Shown here: piece by piece, positions 1 through 12,423 of the stretch
How positions within the stretch are numbered: position 1 is the stretch's first letter
Layout: every line of letters starts with the position of its first letter
Assembly (NCBI GenBank): GCA_963969595.1
Contig: OZ018411.1
Span: forward strand, 8,186,501 to 8,250,500
Reading direction: 5' to 3'
Length of the DNA: 64,000 bases
From: Neckera pumila
Taxonomy: Eukaryota; Streptophyta; Bryopsida; Hypnales; Neckeraceae
The notes under the pieces: model-generated
Databases searched by the model: none
What the model saw: the letters and a program-made list of their open reading frames with translations, nothing else
What the model was told of the DNA's origin: nothing
Program-made: the position numbers and the translations under genes

Positions 1-3000
1 AGATGCAATTGGGTTAACGGTCCACAATAGGTCTGCTTAATTAGCAAAGATGGGATTTACACACCTGGGCAACTTAGGCTTAAGTTAGTTAGCCTTGCTC
101 TAAACTCACCAGGCTCTGATCAGCCGGCTTCTTATTTGATGGATACTGTTCATTTGAATGGAGACTGTTGATCAATGCTCTGCATGCTGCATGCAACTTC
201 CTGTCACGTTTAGTCCAAACAGCTCACAATTAAAATCCTCGATGAAAAACCATTGTCAGTTTGTCACGTAGAAAAAACATTGAAACAGTAGTGCAAAAAA
301 TTGGTAGAGCATGAAGCAAGATCACAGAGCAAACCACTCTTGTTGCAATTCTGCCTCTACATATTCGTTGTGTATATTACAAAACGAATTATGTACAGTA
401 CAAGTAACTACATGCGTGAAAAGAGAATTGAGATATATGAGGGTGGAAATAGGCAAGAGTAGGGAGTACCTTAATTGGAAGAAGCTTGTAACTTTCAACA
501 GTTCTTTGCAGTCCTTTTGGCAACAATACGTCATCTTCATGTCGTGACATACTTGACTTCCATTCTTCAAGTTGGACATCCGGATTTCTTTGAGATCGAC
601 AAATTCTTGCAAGATCTTTTATTGTCTTAAGCACTAAAAGATTGTATACGACTTAGGTTCAAAATGGATATGTTGGTTTGACTATTGTTTGAGATCAATA
701 TACAAATTTGTGAGAAGTAGTTGTAACGACCAATAGTTAACATGAAAGACCCAGATTGAGTTGAAAAATGAAGATTGACCATTGAGACCTATACAACAAT
801 TAATAAAAGAACAATCTTACTTAACAAATTACACCACATTAAGTGACGTATGAAACCATTACCTCTATAGGCAGAATTAAAATGCATCTTCCGAACCCTT
901 GGACAAAATTAATACTTATAATAGATTCAAATGTAATACAACTTCTAAGCAAGGTGCAGGTGATAAGAGTACAATTTAATTCCATCTACAGTGCGGGCTG
1001 GGAATATGTACAATTGGATTTTGCATACCAAGGTATTGGCGTCACAAGCACCAGGTTGCGTTAAACCAAACTCAAATGAAAATAGAGTCTGATAATATGA
1101 AGAAAGTTTCAAAGATGTTTCAAACTATTTGATTGTAGAGGTCTCATGGCCAATCTCCATTTCGTGACTCTACCTGGGGCTTTCACATTATCGATCAGTA
1201 CATTGCATCAGCTTTTCACAAATGGTGCATTGTTCTCAAACAAAAACCATACCGACATTTCATGATAGTGGCAGTACTTGTTGTCGGCAAGAGCTCATGC
1301 TTGACCATCAATTCATTTGCCTGCACAAAAGCTAGACCGACCGATAACCTTGTGGCTGATGTATGCAGTATTTACCGACAATGTGGTGTGATGCTCCAAA
1401 GTCTGGAAGTGGTGCAATTAATATGATTTCTTGGACTGTGTACCAGCGAGATCCCCAGTTAATTGCCCGGTTAGTTGTCAAGAAATATAGTCGGTAATTC
1501 AATTTCACAGGAATCCTTTCATCATGTAGATCAAATGTCTACAACACGTACGTACCTCAGGAATGCGCGCAAGATATACGGGCAATAATTACATGCAGTA
1601 ATTTACCGCTCTTTCGTTCAAGGCAATTGATTGTTGCAGCCTTTGTGTTATAAAGCTTCTTGTAGTTGGCGCTTTGAGCACACTGATGAGGCCGGGATGC
1701 ACATCCCCTACGTACCACATGCGTCAATTTCGTCGAGTGAGCGACAATTTCGTACGTTGGATTGGCGGAATTCCACGACTTTGGCACGTTTTATGCAGGG
1801 AACCAGCCAGGGTGCGCAGCGTGAACGTAAACCAATACATATTTGTCCTACTTTTTAGAGCTTTTTGCAGATCAATGTCACAATTTCTGATGCCCAGAAT
1901 TTAACGAAATTCACAATAGTTAAGCGAACTCATTGACGTGACTGAGTTACATACCAATCGAGAAACCGTTCAGAATTCGATCCGTTTTCCTTGGACGCTC
2001 GTGGTCTCTTCTGAAGTCGCTAGCTTGTCGATCGACCAGGCAAAGATGGATGCGCGTATAGATCCACCTGCCGTCCCCTGTACAAGTCGTCAAAACGGAT
2101 GTCACGAAAGATTTGCGTATGTACCCACGGTAGATTTATAATAAATTGCAACAGATACCTGCATCGATGTGTCTAGTTGATGCGACTGAAATCTATCCAG
2201 AGAAATGAGCTTTGCCAATCTAAAGATGCAATTCAGAGAGAGAATCCGAGGTAATACCTTCCAATCAAGCTAGCTTAACGTAGCTTGACGTCACGCTGTA
2301 GCTAGTCTGGCTTTCTTTTTCTTTTTCTTTATCCGAAAACAAATGGGGGCTAGATAATTGCAGCTTATTGTTGTTTGATAAGCTGCGCGCTTAATGAATT
2401 AGATCAAGTGCCTTTACGACAGTGCTTCCGGAAGTTCTGAATGAATGAGACCAAGTGCCTTAAGCACACGACTTATTCTTGAAGGAAAGCTCCAACCGAA
2501 AGATTTATCTGCAAACATGCGTGAGTCAACAACCTTGCAGTTGTCATTGCCGCCACAATGCAACTACCTTAAAATGATAATTAACAATATCAACAACAAC
2601 TACAACAAGCTGCAAGTTAGAGAATAGTCACGGAATCCGGATGTGCAATTTAAATGTTACATAGAAGTACGTAGTCATCTGAAGTTTGAGGGTTTCCTGA
2701 GAATACAATAGACTTTGGCCATGCCACGACGCAGATCTTGGAACCACTGAACTTCCTTCCGATGATCAAATCTCCGAGTTTATTTTCATCTCTTGTTTTC
2801 GTTTGAAAATACTCAATGCCCTTGGGGACCTTTCGTTGCAGCAGAACGTAAATGTTGTAGAGCTCCTGCCAAGTTCCACCAGGTATTCATCATTAATTGT
2901 TTCCTATATACCTGGAGGCACTTTACTTTGCGGGAGTTTCCTATATATAAAAGAGGCTGACTGGAATTTTGAGATACTCGTGACCAAAGAAATAACGAAA

Positions 3001-4090
3001 TCAAAATGTAAGTGCTCCTGTTCAAGTGAAGCTAGACGAGTCTCTCCGTTGAGGTGGAGCATGAGAAGAGCGCACAAAGCTAGAAGATGAGCTCGAGGAG
3101 TATTGATTCGTATCAATGACGTCGTGGAGCTCGTGGAGCTCGAGGTATACACTGCACGTACAACGTCGACTGTTCGTTAGAAAAGGCACATTGGGCTAGA
3201 TAAGTTACAGTACTTCTTAGGCAGGGAGTGAAGAAAGAGACAGAAAGGAACAGGTTATATTGAATAAAATAACGCCTACAAACCAGCTTGTAGCCCCATA
3301 AATTGGACTCAGCGTCCATAGTCCAGAGCTCTGGAAAGGACAAGTCGAAAGCCTTGGAATCAAAGTATCCTTGAATGAGAACATAACCTTGGAATCAATA
3401 AAGCTCTCGAATGAGCTGGTTCATTTGTTTCAAGAAATTCCCAAGAAAACCCGATGAATCAACGTAGCTAGCTCATTCCCAACCATCAATAGGTAATTGG
3501 TAGGCTTAAATCGTCTTTTCACACAGTGGTCAAAGCCTCGTGCTGGCCACAAGTGCCCCAACCAAAGATACTAACATGGTTACTTTAAGAGAATCATAAC
3601 AAATACCTCGTCCGACGAGTCCAAAATATCTTGCCAGTTGTATCACATATACCACCATTCTATCTTCATCCCGTAGAGATTCAACACGACTTTTCTCGCA
3701 CAAACCTCAATGAAAATCAATTGGATGAAGCCGCCACGTTGAATGTCGGTGCGTTGGAGGAGGAGTTGTAGCTAGTATGCTACAAACTGGGATGGTAGAC
3801 TTGGGAAATCTTCACAAGACTGCAAATATAGTTTCATTTTAGACTTTAGAGTTTAGCCTAGAGCTTGATCAGTTGATTTGCAGATTTAGTGGAAACTAAT
3901 TAACACAATTGGTAACGTAACGAATCTTGGTTACTTCTGTTGAATGTTCTCATACAACCGATCCTACAAGCGAGAACTGGCCCTGGATTACTGGAAAGCT
4001 CCCTGCATGATTGATAACTTGCAGTCATTCACGGGACGCTATGCAGAGGTTAACTACTTAACTCCAGAGATCAGTAACAACTAAGCTGTA
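1..4090. other. Moderate-GC region without a recognisable gene
   Basis: This stretch is less AT-rich than the following 28 kb, but no reading frame longer than about 95 codons is open and none of the short frames resembles a family I know. There is no convincing chain of exons with matching splice phases. A pyrimidine-rich run (repeats of TTTTTC) lies near 2315-2330, and a short repeat of GAGCTCGTGGAGCTCGAG type lies near 3126-3142. It could hold untranslated or regulatory sequence of a gene outside the window, or an old decayed gene. Confidence 0.4.
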
Positions 4091-4300
4091 TAGGACAGAA
4101 CTGCAACTATTCATCCTTGGAATTTTGTGTCAAAAGGGAGATCATGAATAGTTGCTTGATCTCTAATGAGTACTTTTGTTTCTTCCAAAGTAGATGATGT
4201 CATCCAGTGCCAAAAGAGATGATTTTCACGGTGATCAGCCCGGCTTTCAAGGGTTAAGGTAGGTGCATCCAAAACTGAACTTGTACCCAATGGCGTCACT
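4091..4300. repeat. Dispersed repeat, copy 1 (relative of 11.68-11.90 kb)
   Basis: The segment around CAACTATTCATCCTTGGAAT reappears, diverged, at about 11730-11890 in the same order and orientation. Both copies carry the words TTGGAATTTTGT, then a GGAG(A/G)TC block, then a CCAATGA or CTAATGA block and GATGATTT. No open frame or terminal repeat is evident, so the class is unknown. Confidence 0.45.
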
Positions 4301-6110
4301 TTCTAGGGAAGGCTATGATTCTAGAACCTAAACCTAGGTAGTCTAGAGATAGTTTATCATCTTGGTCAATAAAAAATAAGCTATCTATAGTCTACGTACA
4401 TTTACATAGTTTCTAAAAGAACTACCATATATATAGAGAGAGAAAGTGGTGCCATTAGATATAAGTTCGGTTTTGGATGTTCCTATCTTGACTCCTACTT
4501 TTCAAACATGATATTTTTAAACATCACACTATAGGTCTAAATGCCACAAAATTGGCATGAATAGGAAGCTCAATGTACAAAGGAGTGCAAAGGCTTTGTT
4601 TTGTGGAATTTTGGACATACAATGTGAAAGTTATAGATTTTGGGTTTATGCAAGAATGACCTTCCGTTTTTGTTATGGCGAATTTCATTAAAATGACAGC
4701 ATTTTGGAACTTTGGCACTTTTACAGTTCAAAATGACTGTTCTGAAATCTATACCTATCCTAGATGGTTCAGAATGGCCGTTTTGAAATCTATACCCTCA
4801 TAGGGTACCCTCTTTGCATGGACATAGTGGATATAAAATAAAATATTTTTTAATGTCCCTTGGTAGAAACATGAGTTTTTACTATAGAAATAGACCATAG
4901 AAATTTCAACTCCAAATCGTTAAATTTGAGAACTCCTTACATAGTAAAAATCTCTAAAACTCAAAACTTGACATATTAGTTTAAAAGATTTTTAAATATA
5001 AAATGATTTTTGAAAATTTCTTAAAAATATGAGATATGATTAAATTCAAAAGAAAAAGCTCCAATAAAAATTTCAAGTTTGTGCAAATTACACTTCTGAA
5101 GTTATTGCAAAAGGAAGCTTTGACACTCCTTTTGTAACAATGTTTCAATACTTTGTAGTACCAGTCTTTCTTCCAATCACCATTTTCCAAAATAAAAGAT
5201 AATTTCATTCAATTTTTATGATTTATAACTTTGAAATTCAATAACTTTTACATTGTAGGTCCAAATGCCATGAAACAAAGTTTGTACATCCGCCCTTGCA
5301 AAGAGCTTTCCAATGGTACTATGAATGTTTTGGGACGTCTCATTGTTTCTTAGATCTTAGCATATCACATAAACAAACAAAACAAAACAAGCAAACAACC
5401 TAATTTAAGGTATGGATATTTTTATTCCGAAAAAACATGAATTATCTATCATTGTGAAAAATTTCAATTTGTTACATGGATATTGTCATTGTTATAATTT
5501 TGTAGCAAAAAATAAAAATAGCATAGACAGTCCAATTAGTTTGAAGTTTTCTTGAGAGATATAAATAGCAATGAAGATTAAACTTGAACAAATTTTACAT
5601 GCCCCATGGGCATTTTGAATGTCAAAACCTAAATTTTCATATTCTTCTTGATTTTAAATGTTTTTTATCTACTTTTTATTCTATATGAATTTTTTTCAAA
5701 ATCGTTAAAATTATAATTTTTGTGGTACTTTGAAGATAACAAGATAGTTCAAAATACATTACTTTTGAACTTTTTCTATCGAATTTCTCTTGGCGGAAGC
5801 TCAAGGTATACATCAATTACACCATGATGTTTGTCATAATTATTTCTATTTTTCTTAAAAACTTCATATTATTTTGAGAATTTTTATAATTACCATGATT
5901 TCATTGTAAACACATTGAGTTTACAATTGCAATTATTCTTTCAATTATGGGATTTTTTCAAAATTTAAAAATAGAAACATGGAATAGAATCAAAACTTGT
6001 CAAACTTCATTTTCTTAGCTTAAATGAAATACCAAAAATGATTATTTTGAGAGTTATAATTAAGGTTGACCAAGGGGCATTTACTTTTTGGATGCATGGG
6101 CCTTTATTGC
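4301..6110. other. AT-rich intergenic DNA
   Basis: No gene is visible. Two internal stretches (about 4530-4620 and 5245-5330) resemble each other: both carry a TAGGTC(T/C)AAATGCCA word followed by a TGCAAAG block, suggesting old copies of one repeat. All frames close quickly. Confidence 0.4.
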
Positions 6111-6114
6111 TTAA

Positions 6115-6842
6115 CCCTAAAAGTCCCAAAGTCCCACATGGAAATACGTGGCATTTTTAGGTAGGCTCGTGTGACCTAAATTTATTACCTGATTTTCTGA
6201 ATAGATTTCTTAAATTTTATATTGAAGATTAAAAAACACTTTTGTTTTATAAGGTTGTAATTTTTATTTCAATATGTACCCAAAAACAAAAGTTATGCCA
6301 TCCGAAGCCCAAATAACAATTTATGAGGAAAGAAAAAAAAATTTCAATAAAAATTTATTTCTCATAAATATCTATGTCTATATAGAAAGGTTTTCTTCAT
6401 TCCATTTGGATTAGTGATGTTCAAGTTATAGAGCTTTTTATTTTGCAAGCAAGTATAACATCTTCTTGAAAAAATAACATATAGGATTTTTTTTTTAACC
6501 TGATTTTTTCAATTAAAATAAAAGTTCCACAAGGTTCAATTTGCTTGCTAGAATAATTTCACTGTTGCTATCATTATGTTTTAATTCTATTTTAGATTGA
6601 GATATCAACAAATTTGTTTTTTCTTTCTATCTCTTATATACATCTATTTAACAATTTTTTGAAGAAGGCAAATCAAGTGTTTGTGTTTGAGTTTTTTTTT
6701 GTAGATTCTCCGCCACAAATGTTTTACATCAAACTTTGTAGTGCAATATTCAAAGTTAAGAGGGTTCAAAGTCTTTTCTTTTAGTCATGCGAGGTGCAAA
6801 AATAAAGAAAATTTTGACTCTCCAAAGGGCCGTTTAGAAGCA
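6115..6842. mobile_element. Degraded TIR element, same family as 48229-49145
   Basis: It starts after TTAA with CCCTAAAAGTCCC, close to the CCCCTAAAAGCCC end of the 48.2-kb element. Inside, several words occur in the same order as in that copy: CATTTGGATT, CTTGAAAAAATAACAT (TTTGAAAAAAATAACTT there), TTGCTTGCTAGAA, and AACTTTGTAGTGCAA. The right end (GGGCCGTTTAGAAG, about 6826-6840) is diverged from GGGCCTTTAGGGG. Non-coding; its right border is approximate. Confidence 0.5.
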
Positions 6843-7094
6843 CCAAAAAGGACCCAACATTACTTTCTTTTTGACTACGTAGGAATTTTTTTTTCATTTC
6901 CGCTAATCATTGTACTGCCAGTTGTCAGAGAATTGGTACACAAGCATTGGTACACCAATAGTTTAATGGAAGAGAGTTGTGGCAATTACAATTTTCTATT
7001 CAAAAGAGAATAGGAAATTGAGATATACTCCCTTTCATTCCTAATATTCACACAAGGTGAATCATTATTTGTCAAAGATTCAGTCCTTTCACTA

Positions 7095-7315
7095 CATTAC
7101 AAGAGAATAAGGTGTTTTAAGTGAGTTTTTAAGTATAGTCCTAGATATAAGGTTTTAAGTAATGACCTTTTAGGCAATTTTCAGCAAAATTTTATTAGAA
7201 ACACATGTATTTCTAGTAAAATTTGCTGAAAAATGCCTTAAAGGTCATTACTTAAAATTTTATGTCTAGGACTGTACTTAAAAATTCACTTTAAATACTC
7301 CATTTTCTTGTGGTA
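7095..7315. mobile_element. CACTA-type foldback MITE, degraded copy
   Basis: The two halves are near-complementary and fold back along nearly the whole length: a TTTTAAGTGAG...AAGTAATGACCTTT arm is matched by AAAGGTCATTACTTAAAA...ACTTTAAATACTCC. The outer ends (CATTACAAGAGAA and TTTTCTTGTGGTA) are mutated forms of the CACTACAAGAAAA terminus common in plant CACTA/EnSpm elements. It is the older sibling of the copy at 12202. Confidence 0.75.
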
Positions 7316-7439
7316 TTAGCTCCTTAGGACTCCGAAAATAGCTGCGGTTGTCAAACCCTAACGACCTTGAGGACAATTGGAATTTTCTCAAATGATCTAC
7401 ACATTCTTATATTAGTCAAAATTAAACAAAACGTATCTA

Positions 7440-7890
7440 TTTTAGGTAGAATGATTGCTTTGCCCTCATGGCATTGCTAAAATTCTTAAGTTTTTTTATA
7501 ACACATAAAAATAAATGAGTATCGGCAAGAACAATTGAAATTGAGTTTTTATGACAAAGTATGAATTTGTTATGAATTTCCAAAGTGAGCTGCCCAATTG
7601 GTCAAGAAGAGTCTCTAGACTATCCCAAAACCAACAAAAATATGTATCTATTTTCATTATTATGGTCATCTTACTCGTCTAAAGCTGTCAAAATATTTCC
7701 TAAAAATGGCCGTTTTACAAAGGCCTAAAAAATCATTTTTTCCAATGGATTTTATTTTTATTAAAAAGGTCGAAGTTCCTATGGTGGTCATTAATCACTC
7801 TGATACCGTCACCTAAGACATTGATTGTGGTCACTCACTCAACCAAATGTTGCCCAAATCTCAATTTTTGAAAAGAAGACTATTGCCCCC
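7440..7890. mobile_element. Non-coding TIR element, inverted copy of 13596-14046
   Basis: Read in reverse complement, this segment aligns with 13596-14046. Shared words include ATGTCTTAGGTGAC, TAGGAACTTC, AAATTCATACTTTG and CAATTTCAATTG. The ends resemble the AAGGTA(G/A)AATAGCCC terminus of the other copy. There is no coding capacity. The class is uncertain because no target duplication could be read with confidence. Confidence 0.5.
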
Positions 7891-8149
7891 TTTAGAAATT
7901 TAGGTTAAAAATACTAAACTTGTAAAATTATTTCAATTTCCTTTCAAGACTTTGATGCAAGATTTTGATGGCTCATTTCCTAGGTGCCAACGGGTGAGTC
8001 TTCTACATAGAATGGGGTGGTTTATTTCAATGCAAGATCCTATACTTAGATAAGGTTTAAGTTTTTTTGGTTCTCTCCAATAGGAATGGCACTTTAAAGT
8101 GTGTGTTTTTGTATAAGGCAATCATCAAGGCGGAGGAAATTCTAACAAA

Positions 8150-8375
8150 AAAAAGATTGAAGAGAACGGGGAAGCCCGATGAAGACCACTTATTTTTTTG
8201 TTGAAATTCCTGACAATCAAGAGATTGCCCTGACATAAACGCTCATCCAAAAATGGATGAAAATAATATGTAAATGATGAATGAAAAATCTGTAATCACC
8301 AATTATACGGATTTCACATGATAAGGAAGAGATTACAGGAAATAATTTGCCCCCCTTTTGAACACAACATTTCCT
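8150..8375. repeat. Old copy of the 60.7-kb palindromic repeat family
   Basis: Words in common with 60720-61010, in the same order, are GATTGCCCTGACATAAA (ATTGCCCGACATAAA there), GATGAAAAATC(T/C)GTAATC, and an ATTATACGGATTTC or ATTATGCGGGTTTG block. The copy at 60.7 kb is more GC-rich, and most differences here are C-to-T or G-to-A type, as expected from decay of an older, once-methylated copy. Confidence 0.5.
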
Positions 8376-8784
8376 AACAAAGGATTCAAGGTGGATACAC
8401 CAAAAATCTCACCCTACCTAAAAGTGCCATCATCACTCTATGTACATCTCCAAAATCAATATGTAATTATGTTGAAGAAACAATTTTAGAACATCTATAC
8501 AAAAACAGCTTTGATCCTTTATAACTTTGGCATACAGTATCCAAATGTTATATTCTTTGGTGCATTGGAAACTCCTTTTACTTGTCAACAAGCAAATATG
8601 AAAATTTGAATTGTTAGAGATGACCCTAAACTATCGGGTGATAGTAGTGAGGTATCCAAATCAAATGGTGTGGTTGCAAGTTTGATACTTGGCAACCTCT
8701 TTTCTTGACAAAAAAACCTTGTAATGTGTTTCTTGAACATGCTTGTTTCAAAGAAAAAATCAATGAGTCTAATAATAATAACTA

Positions 8785-9034
8785 CACAAAATAGTAAAAT
8801 TAGGTTGCCTTAACAATTAGGTTGCCTTATTTCAAGAAAGTTACTTTTACAAGCCATCAAAGTCAACAAACATTTCTACAAATATTTTTGTTTGTACACA
8901 TGGAGGTTTATGAGTCCCAGTTACAACAATATTTATTTCAAAAGTAGTGCATTTTTGTAGAGAAACACTAAATATTTATATAGTGTAGAATGTTGAGAAA
9001 TTAGTAAGGGACAATCTAATTTCACTATTTTGTG
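8785..9034. mobile_element. TA-flanked MITE (CACAAAATAGT family)
   Basis: The terminal inverted repeats CACAAAATAGTAAAATTAGG and the complement of AATTTCACTATTTTGTG are bordered on both sides by TA, which suits a Tc1/mariner-type insertion. A second, tandemly doubled member lies at 43322-43771. Non-coding. Confidence 0.7.
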
Positions 9035-9611
9035 TAGGCATAGTAGCAAAAAGTGACAGTTTGGGGGTACCCACCTTACGATGAAATTAAGGCCTTGGAA
9101 CTTTAAGAGATTAACTTAAGCTTATTACTGCATAAGGGATTGGAGTTTTCAGAAGTTCAAATCATCAGCAATGCTCAATCAGATTTGCCACCAATTGTTG
9201 GTAAGATAGAGGCACCTATTGTTAATCTTTTAAGGGATTTTTCAACACATCATGAGCAATTTATGACGAAGCAATTTTTTTGCATGTAGAAAAATAAGAA
9301 ATATGGGGATTGAAAATTTTTCATAATTTTATTCCCAAAGTTGAAATTACTATGAATTTTAGGAGCCAAAAAGTACTCAAGACCAATTGCCGATCCCTAG
9401 ACTCTTTCAATTCTAATCCATCAAGAAGTGCATTTTCTCTCACTACTTTGGGACATGTGTTATAACCTTATTAGTCCATACCTTGAAAAAAAACATTCCA
9501 AGCTTAGATTGGATTTGCTTAGGTTTGTTCTAGCTAAGAACGGAAATAGTACCCCTATAGATTGGGAATGGGTCCAAATTGACAATGGGTGCCTCTACCT
9601 TATGCCGTGGA

Positions 9612-10885
9612 TACTATAAAAAATCCATGTTTTTGGCTATGTTTTACTACTAACGTGCGATGTCCGTTAAAACATAAAGATGTCAAAGGACATCTGGCTT
9701 GATGAAGTAGATTTTTGTTGATGTTTCTCAGAACATTGACTTCTTACATTAAATCCAAGTTGATGTTGTCATTGACACCGATGTTCTATTTGACATGACT
9801 GAAGATATACTAATGTTTTTTGGGACATCCAAAAATACATAGACTGCCATGTCAGCAAATAAATTGATTTTTACTATGGTAAATTAATAAGAAATACTAC
9901 GGTCTATGATAAAATGTTGACCATATGTAAAAATTTAGGGAAAGGGCAGCCACATGGCATGCTTTAAAAAAAAGGGAAAATGGATGGATGTGTAATATGG
10001 ATGAAAACAAATGAACTTTATACAATTTGGGTGGTAGGCAGTGAAGCAATCTATATGGGATATGTGAAGCAACAAGATCCAGATGTCTGAAAAAACATGG
10101 ACATGTCGAAAATAACATCCAAATGTCTGAAACAACGTCTATACGTCTAAAACAATGTCAGCTTACAAATGTCAAGTTCCCATATTCTAGTTGTCCCATA
10201 TCTTTTGTCTCACCATGGACGGACAAAGAATATAAGTAGGACTTTTCTATCCTTCATTCTCACTATCTTTTAATGAATGATTTCCTTCATTTTGCCATCA
10301 AAAATTTGTTTGATGGTAGATCAGTAGATGGTAAGCTTTTTTTAATTCTTATTTAATTCAACAATTTTGCTTATTCATTTTATTTTATTTATTTAATACT
10401 TTTTAAATAGTTTTTTTCTACTGACCTTGCCTAATGGAACAGTATGCAGCAATTGATGTCTAAAAAAACGTCTAAATTGACATTTCTAAAAACAAGATAA
10501 TTTTTTTTTAAAACATAAAATTGTGCTGACAAGGTATGCTGCATCAGATTTTGATGGTCCAAGTCAGCTTTTCCTTGGTCCACGTCACAGACCACTTCAT
10601 CAACAAACCGGATGAAAAATTTTCCTACGTGGCACTGCCCGGCCACGTGGCGCTTACGTGGAGTTGAGTTGTCCGCCAAATGGCACATCGTGAGGACCTT
10701 AAAGAACCATGTTTAGAGGGATGTCACAAAAAAACAAGGCATGCTTTTGGACGTCTCAGTCATGTTTTTTTGCTAATCAATTATAATGGATTTTTGGAGA
10801 CATCTATGCTGGCGCCTGTCACATCAAAATTGACACCGTCTTGAGTTTTTGCAAACATCCAAAAAAACTCTGTTTTCTTATAGTG
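9612..10885. mobile_element. CACTA-ended non-autonomous element, copy 1
   Basis: The right end, TTTTCTTATAGTG, is the complement of CACTATAAGAAAA; the left end, TACTATAAAAAATCC, is a mutated version. The body is rich in GATGT/ACATC and GACGTC-like words and in CACGTGG boxes near 10625-10665. It aligns in inverted orientation with 15034-16201. The largest frame (minus strand, about 85 codons) resembles nothing known, so this looks like a non-autonomous element of about 1.27 kb. Confidence 0.6.
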
Positions 10886-11049
10886 GGAGTTGTGGCTTCA
10901 GAGGGGGAAAAAAAGTCTATTTGTTGAGGTCGGCAAATCAGAGTTGCAACAAATTCCGGGGATGATCTGTTCCTCGCATTTGCAATGCAATGCATGAAAA
11001 TAATGATGCAATAAGGTAGTGTGCTGTTAAAGCGACCTTCTCCTTCAAA

Positions 11050-11430
11050 CCAGCCCTATAATTAGTTGTAGAATGGATTGGAGGTGATCCTTGAATGGCC
11101 CACTTTAGCTATTGAATGCATTGAGGAAAAATTCTTTTTCTATTGCAAGAGCCAATCATTGACCTTGATTTCCTCAAGTCACTTTTGAAGTTGCAAGGGG
11201 ACAGAATTTGGGAGACCTAGGGGTCATAAATAGGTATCTACAACAGAAATCTTTGAAAATTCATAACTAACTCAAAAATGTTTCAAAAAATATGAAACCA
11301 CTTGTGTTATGTTTGGCATCTATTTTGCTTTTTTTGTAAAATGAGCTAAAAATATTTTTGATTATGCAAACCTATGAAAAAGGTAAATCAGCCCTTAAAG
11401 GGTTGCTTTTAGAGCCTACTACTTATGCTT
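11050..11430. repeat. Relative of the 62291-62588 TIR element
   Basis: The end of this stretch (AATCAGCCCTTAAAGGG, then TTGCTTTTAGAGCC) matches the right end of the 62.3-kb element (AATCAGCTCTTAAATGG, GCTTTTAGAGC). A TTCATAACTAA or TTGTAACTAA word lies at similar distance in both. The left border was not found, so it is annotated only as a diverged relative. Confidence 0.4.
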
Positions 11431-11679
11431 GTATCTATTAGATCCTTGTCAAGATGGCTAAGGATTCATAAATCCTATGTAACTAAATGGTAAAATGTTA
11501 GAAGGGTGACAATGTAGATTTTTCCAATGAAAATTTGGATTCATTGAACCAAAATTGCTTTAAATTAATCCTTCAATTAGTAGTATTAAAATTGATCCTT
11601 CATGAACATTCAACAATCCTGAAAGGATGATAAAAGTGTCTCTGTTTAATCCTTAAATGTCAACACAAATGTTTGGCAT

Positions 11680-11900
11680 CTGATAGATGACAAGGAATTC
11701 TTCTAGTATGACAAAAATTCAACTAATCATCTTTGGAATTTTGTTGTGAAAAGTGGAGGTCTTCTATAGTAGTTTGACTTCCAATGAATGTTTTTACAAT
11801 TTCATAAGCCAATAATTCACACGGTAATGAAAAAAGGATGATTTCCAAGGTTATCTACAGGTTTGTCCTTTAAGACTTAACTACTTACGTAGGGCATAAC
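11680..11900. repeat. Dispersed repeat, copy 2 (relative of 4.1-4.3 kb)
   Basis: Diverged direct copy of the segment at 4091-4300, aligned by CAACTAATCATCTTTGGAAT and TTGACTTCCAATGAATG. No coding capacity is seen. Confidence 0.4.
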
Positions 11901-12201
11901 ATTTTTGAATGGAGAGTTTGGGGTCCTTCTACAATGTCACTATAGCAAGAATAATTTCTATTAAAGTGGTCTACAATTTGTGTATAAATTTGCATTCAAG
12001 GGAAACAAAAGGTCCTTTGCCTTGAAATTCAAGAATGTGATGATGCTTATAGCAATGACGCATGAATTTTGTCTCACAATCCACATGATGTTGGTTGCAA
12101 AAGGCAAATTATTTATGAATGTCCGCACGAGTGCAAGATTAACTTCATCAACAACAAAATGGTAATACTAAACCACATCTAGTGTGATTATTCCCAAGAT
12201 T

Positions 12202-12423
12202 CACTACAAGAAAAAGGGGTGTTTTAAGTAAGCTTTTAAGTATAATCCTAGACATAAGATTTTAAGTAATGATCTTTAAGGAGATTTTCAGCAAAATTTT
12301 ACTTAAAACACATGCGTTTGAAATAAAATTTTGCTAAAAATCTCTTTACAGGTCATTACTTAAAATCTTATGTCTAGGACTATACTTAAAAACTCACTTA
12401 AAACACCCCTTTTTCTTGTAGTG
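12202..12423. mobile_element. CACTA-type foldback MITE with intact ends
   Basis: The element begins CACTACAAGAAAAAGGGG and ends with the complement (CCCCTTTTTCTTGTAGTG). It is flanked by a perfect 3-bp duplication, ATT (12199-12201 and 12424-12426), as expected for CACTA/EnSpm transposition. The two arms of about 100 bp are complementary almost to the centre, so the whole element can fold into one long hairpin. Related pieces lie at 7095-7315 and 18851-18885. No transposase is encoded, so mobility would need an autonomous relative elsewhere. Confidence 0.9.
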
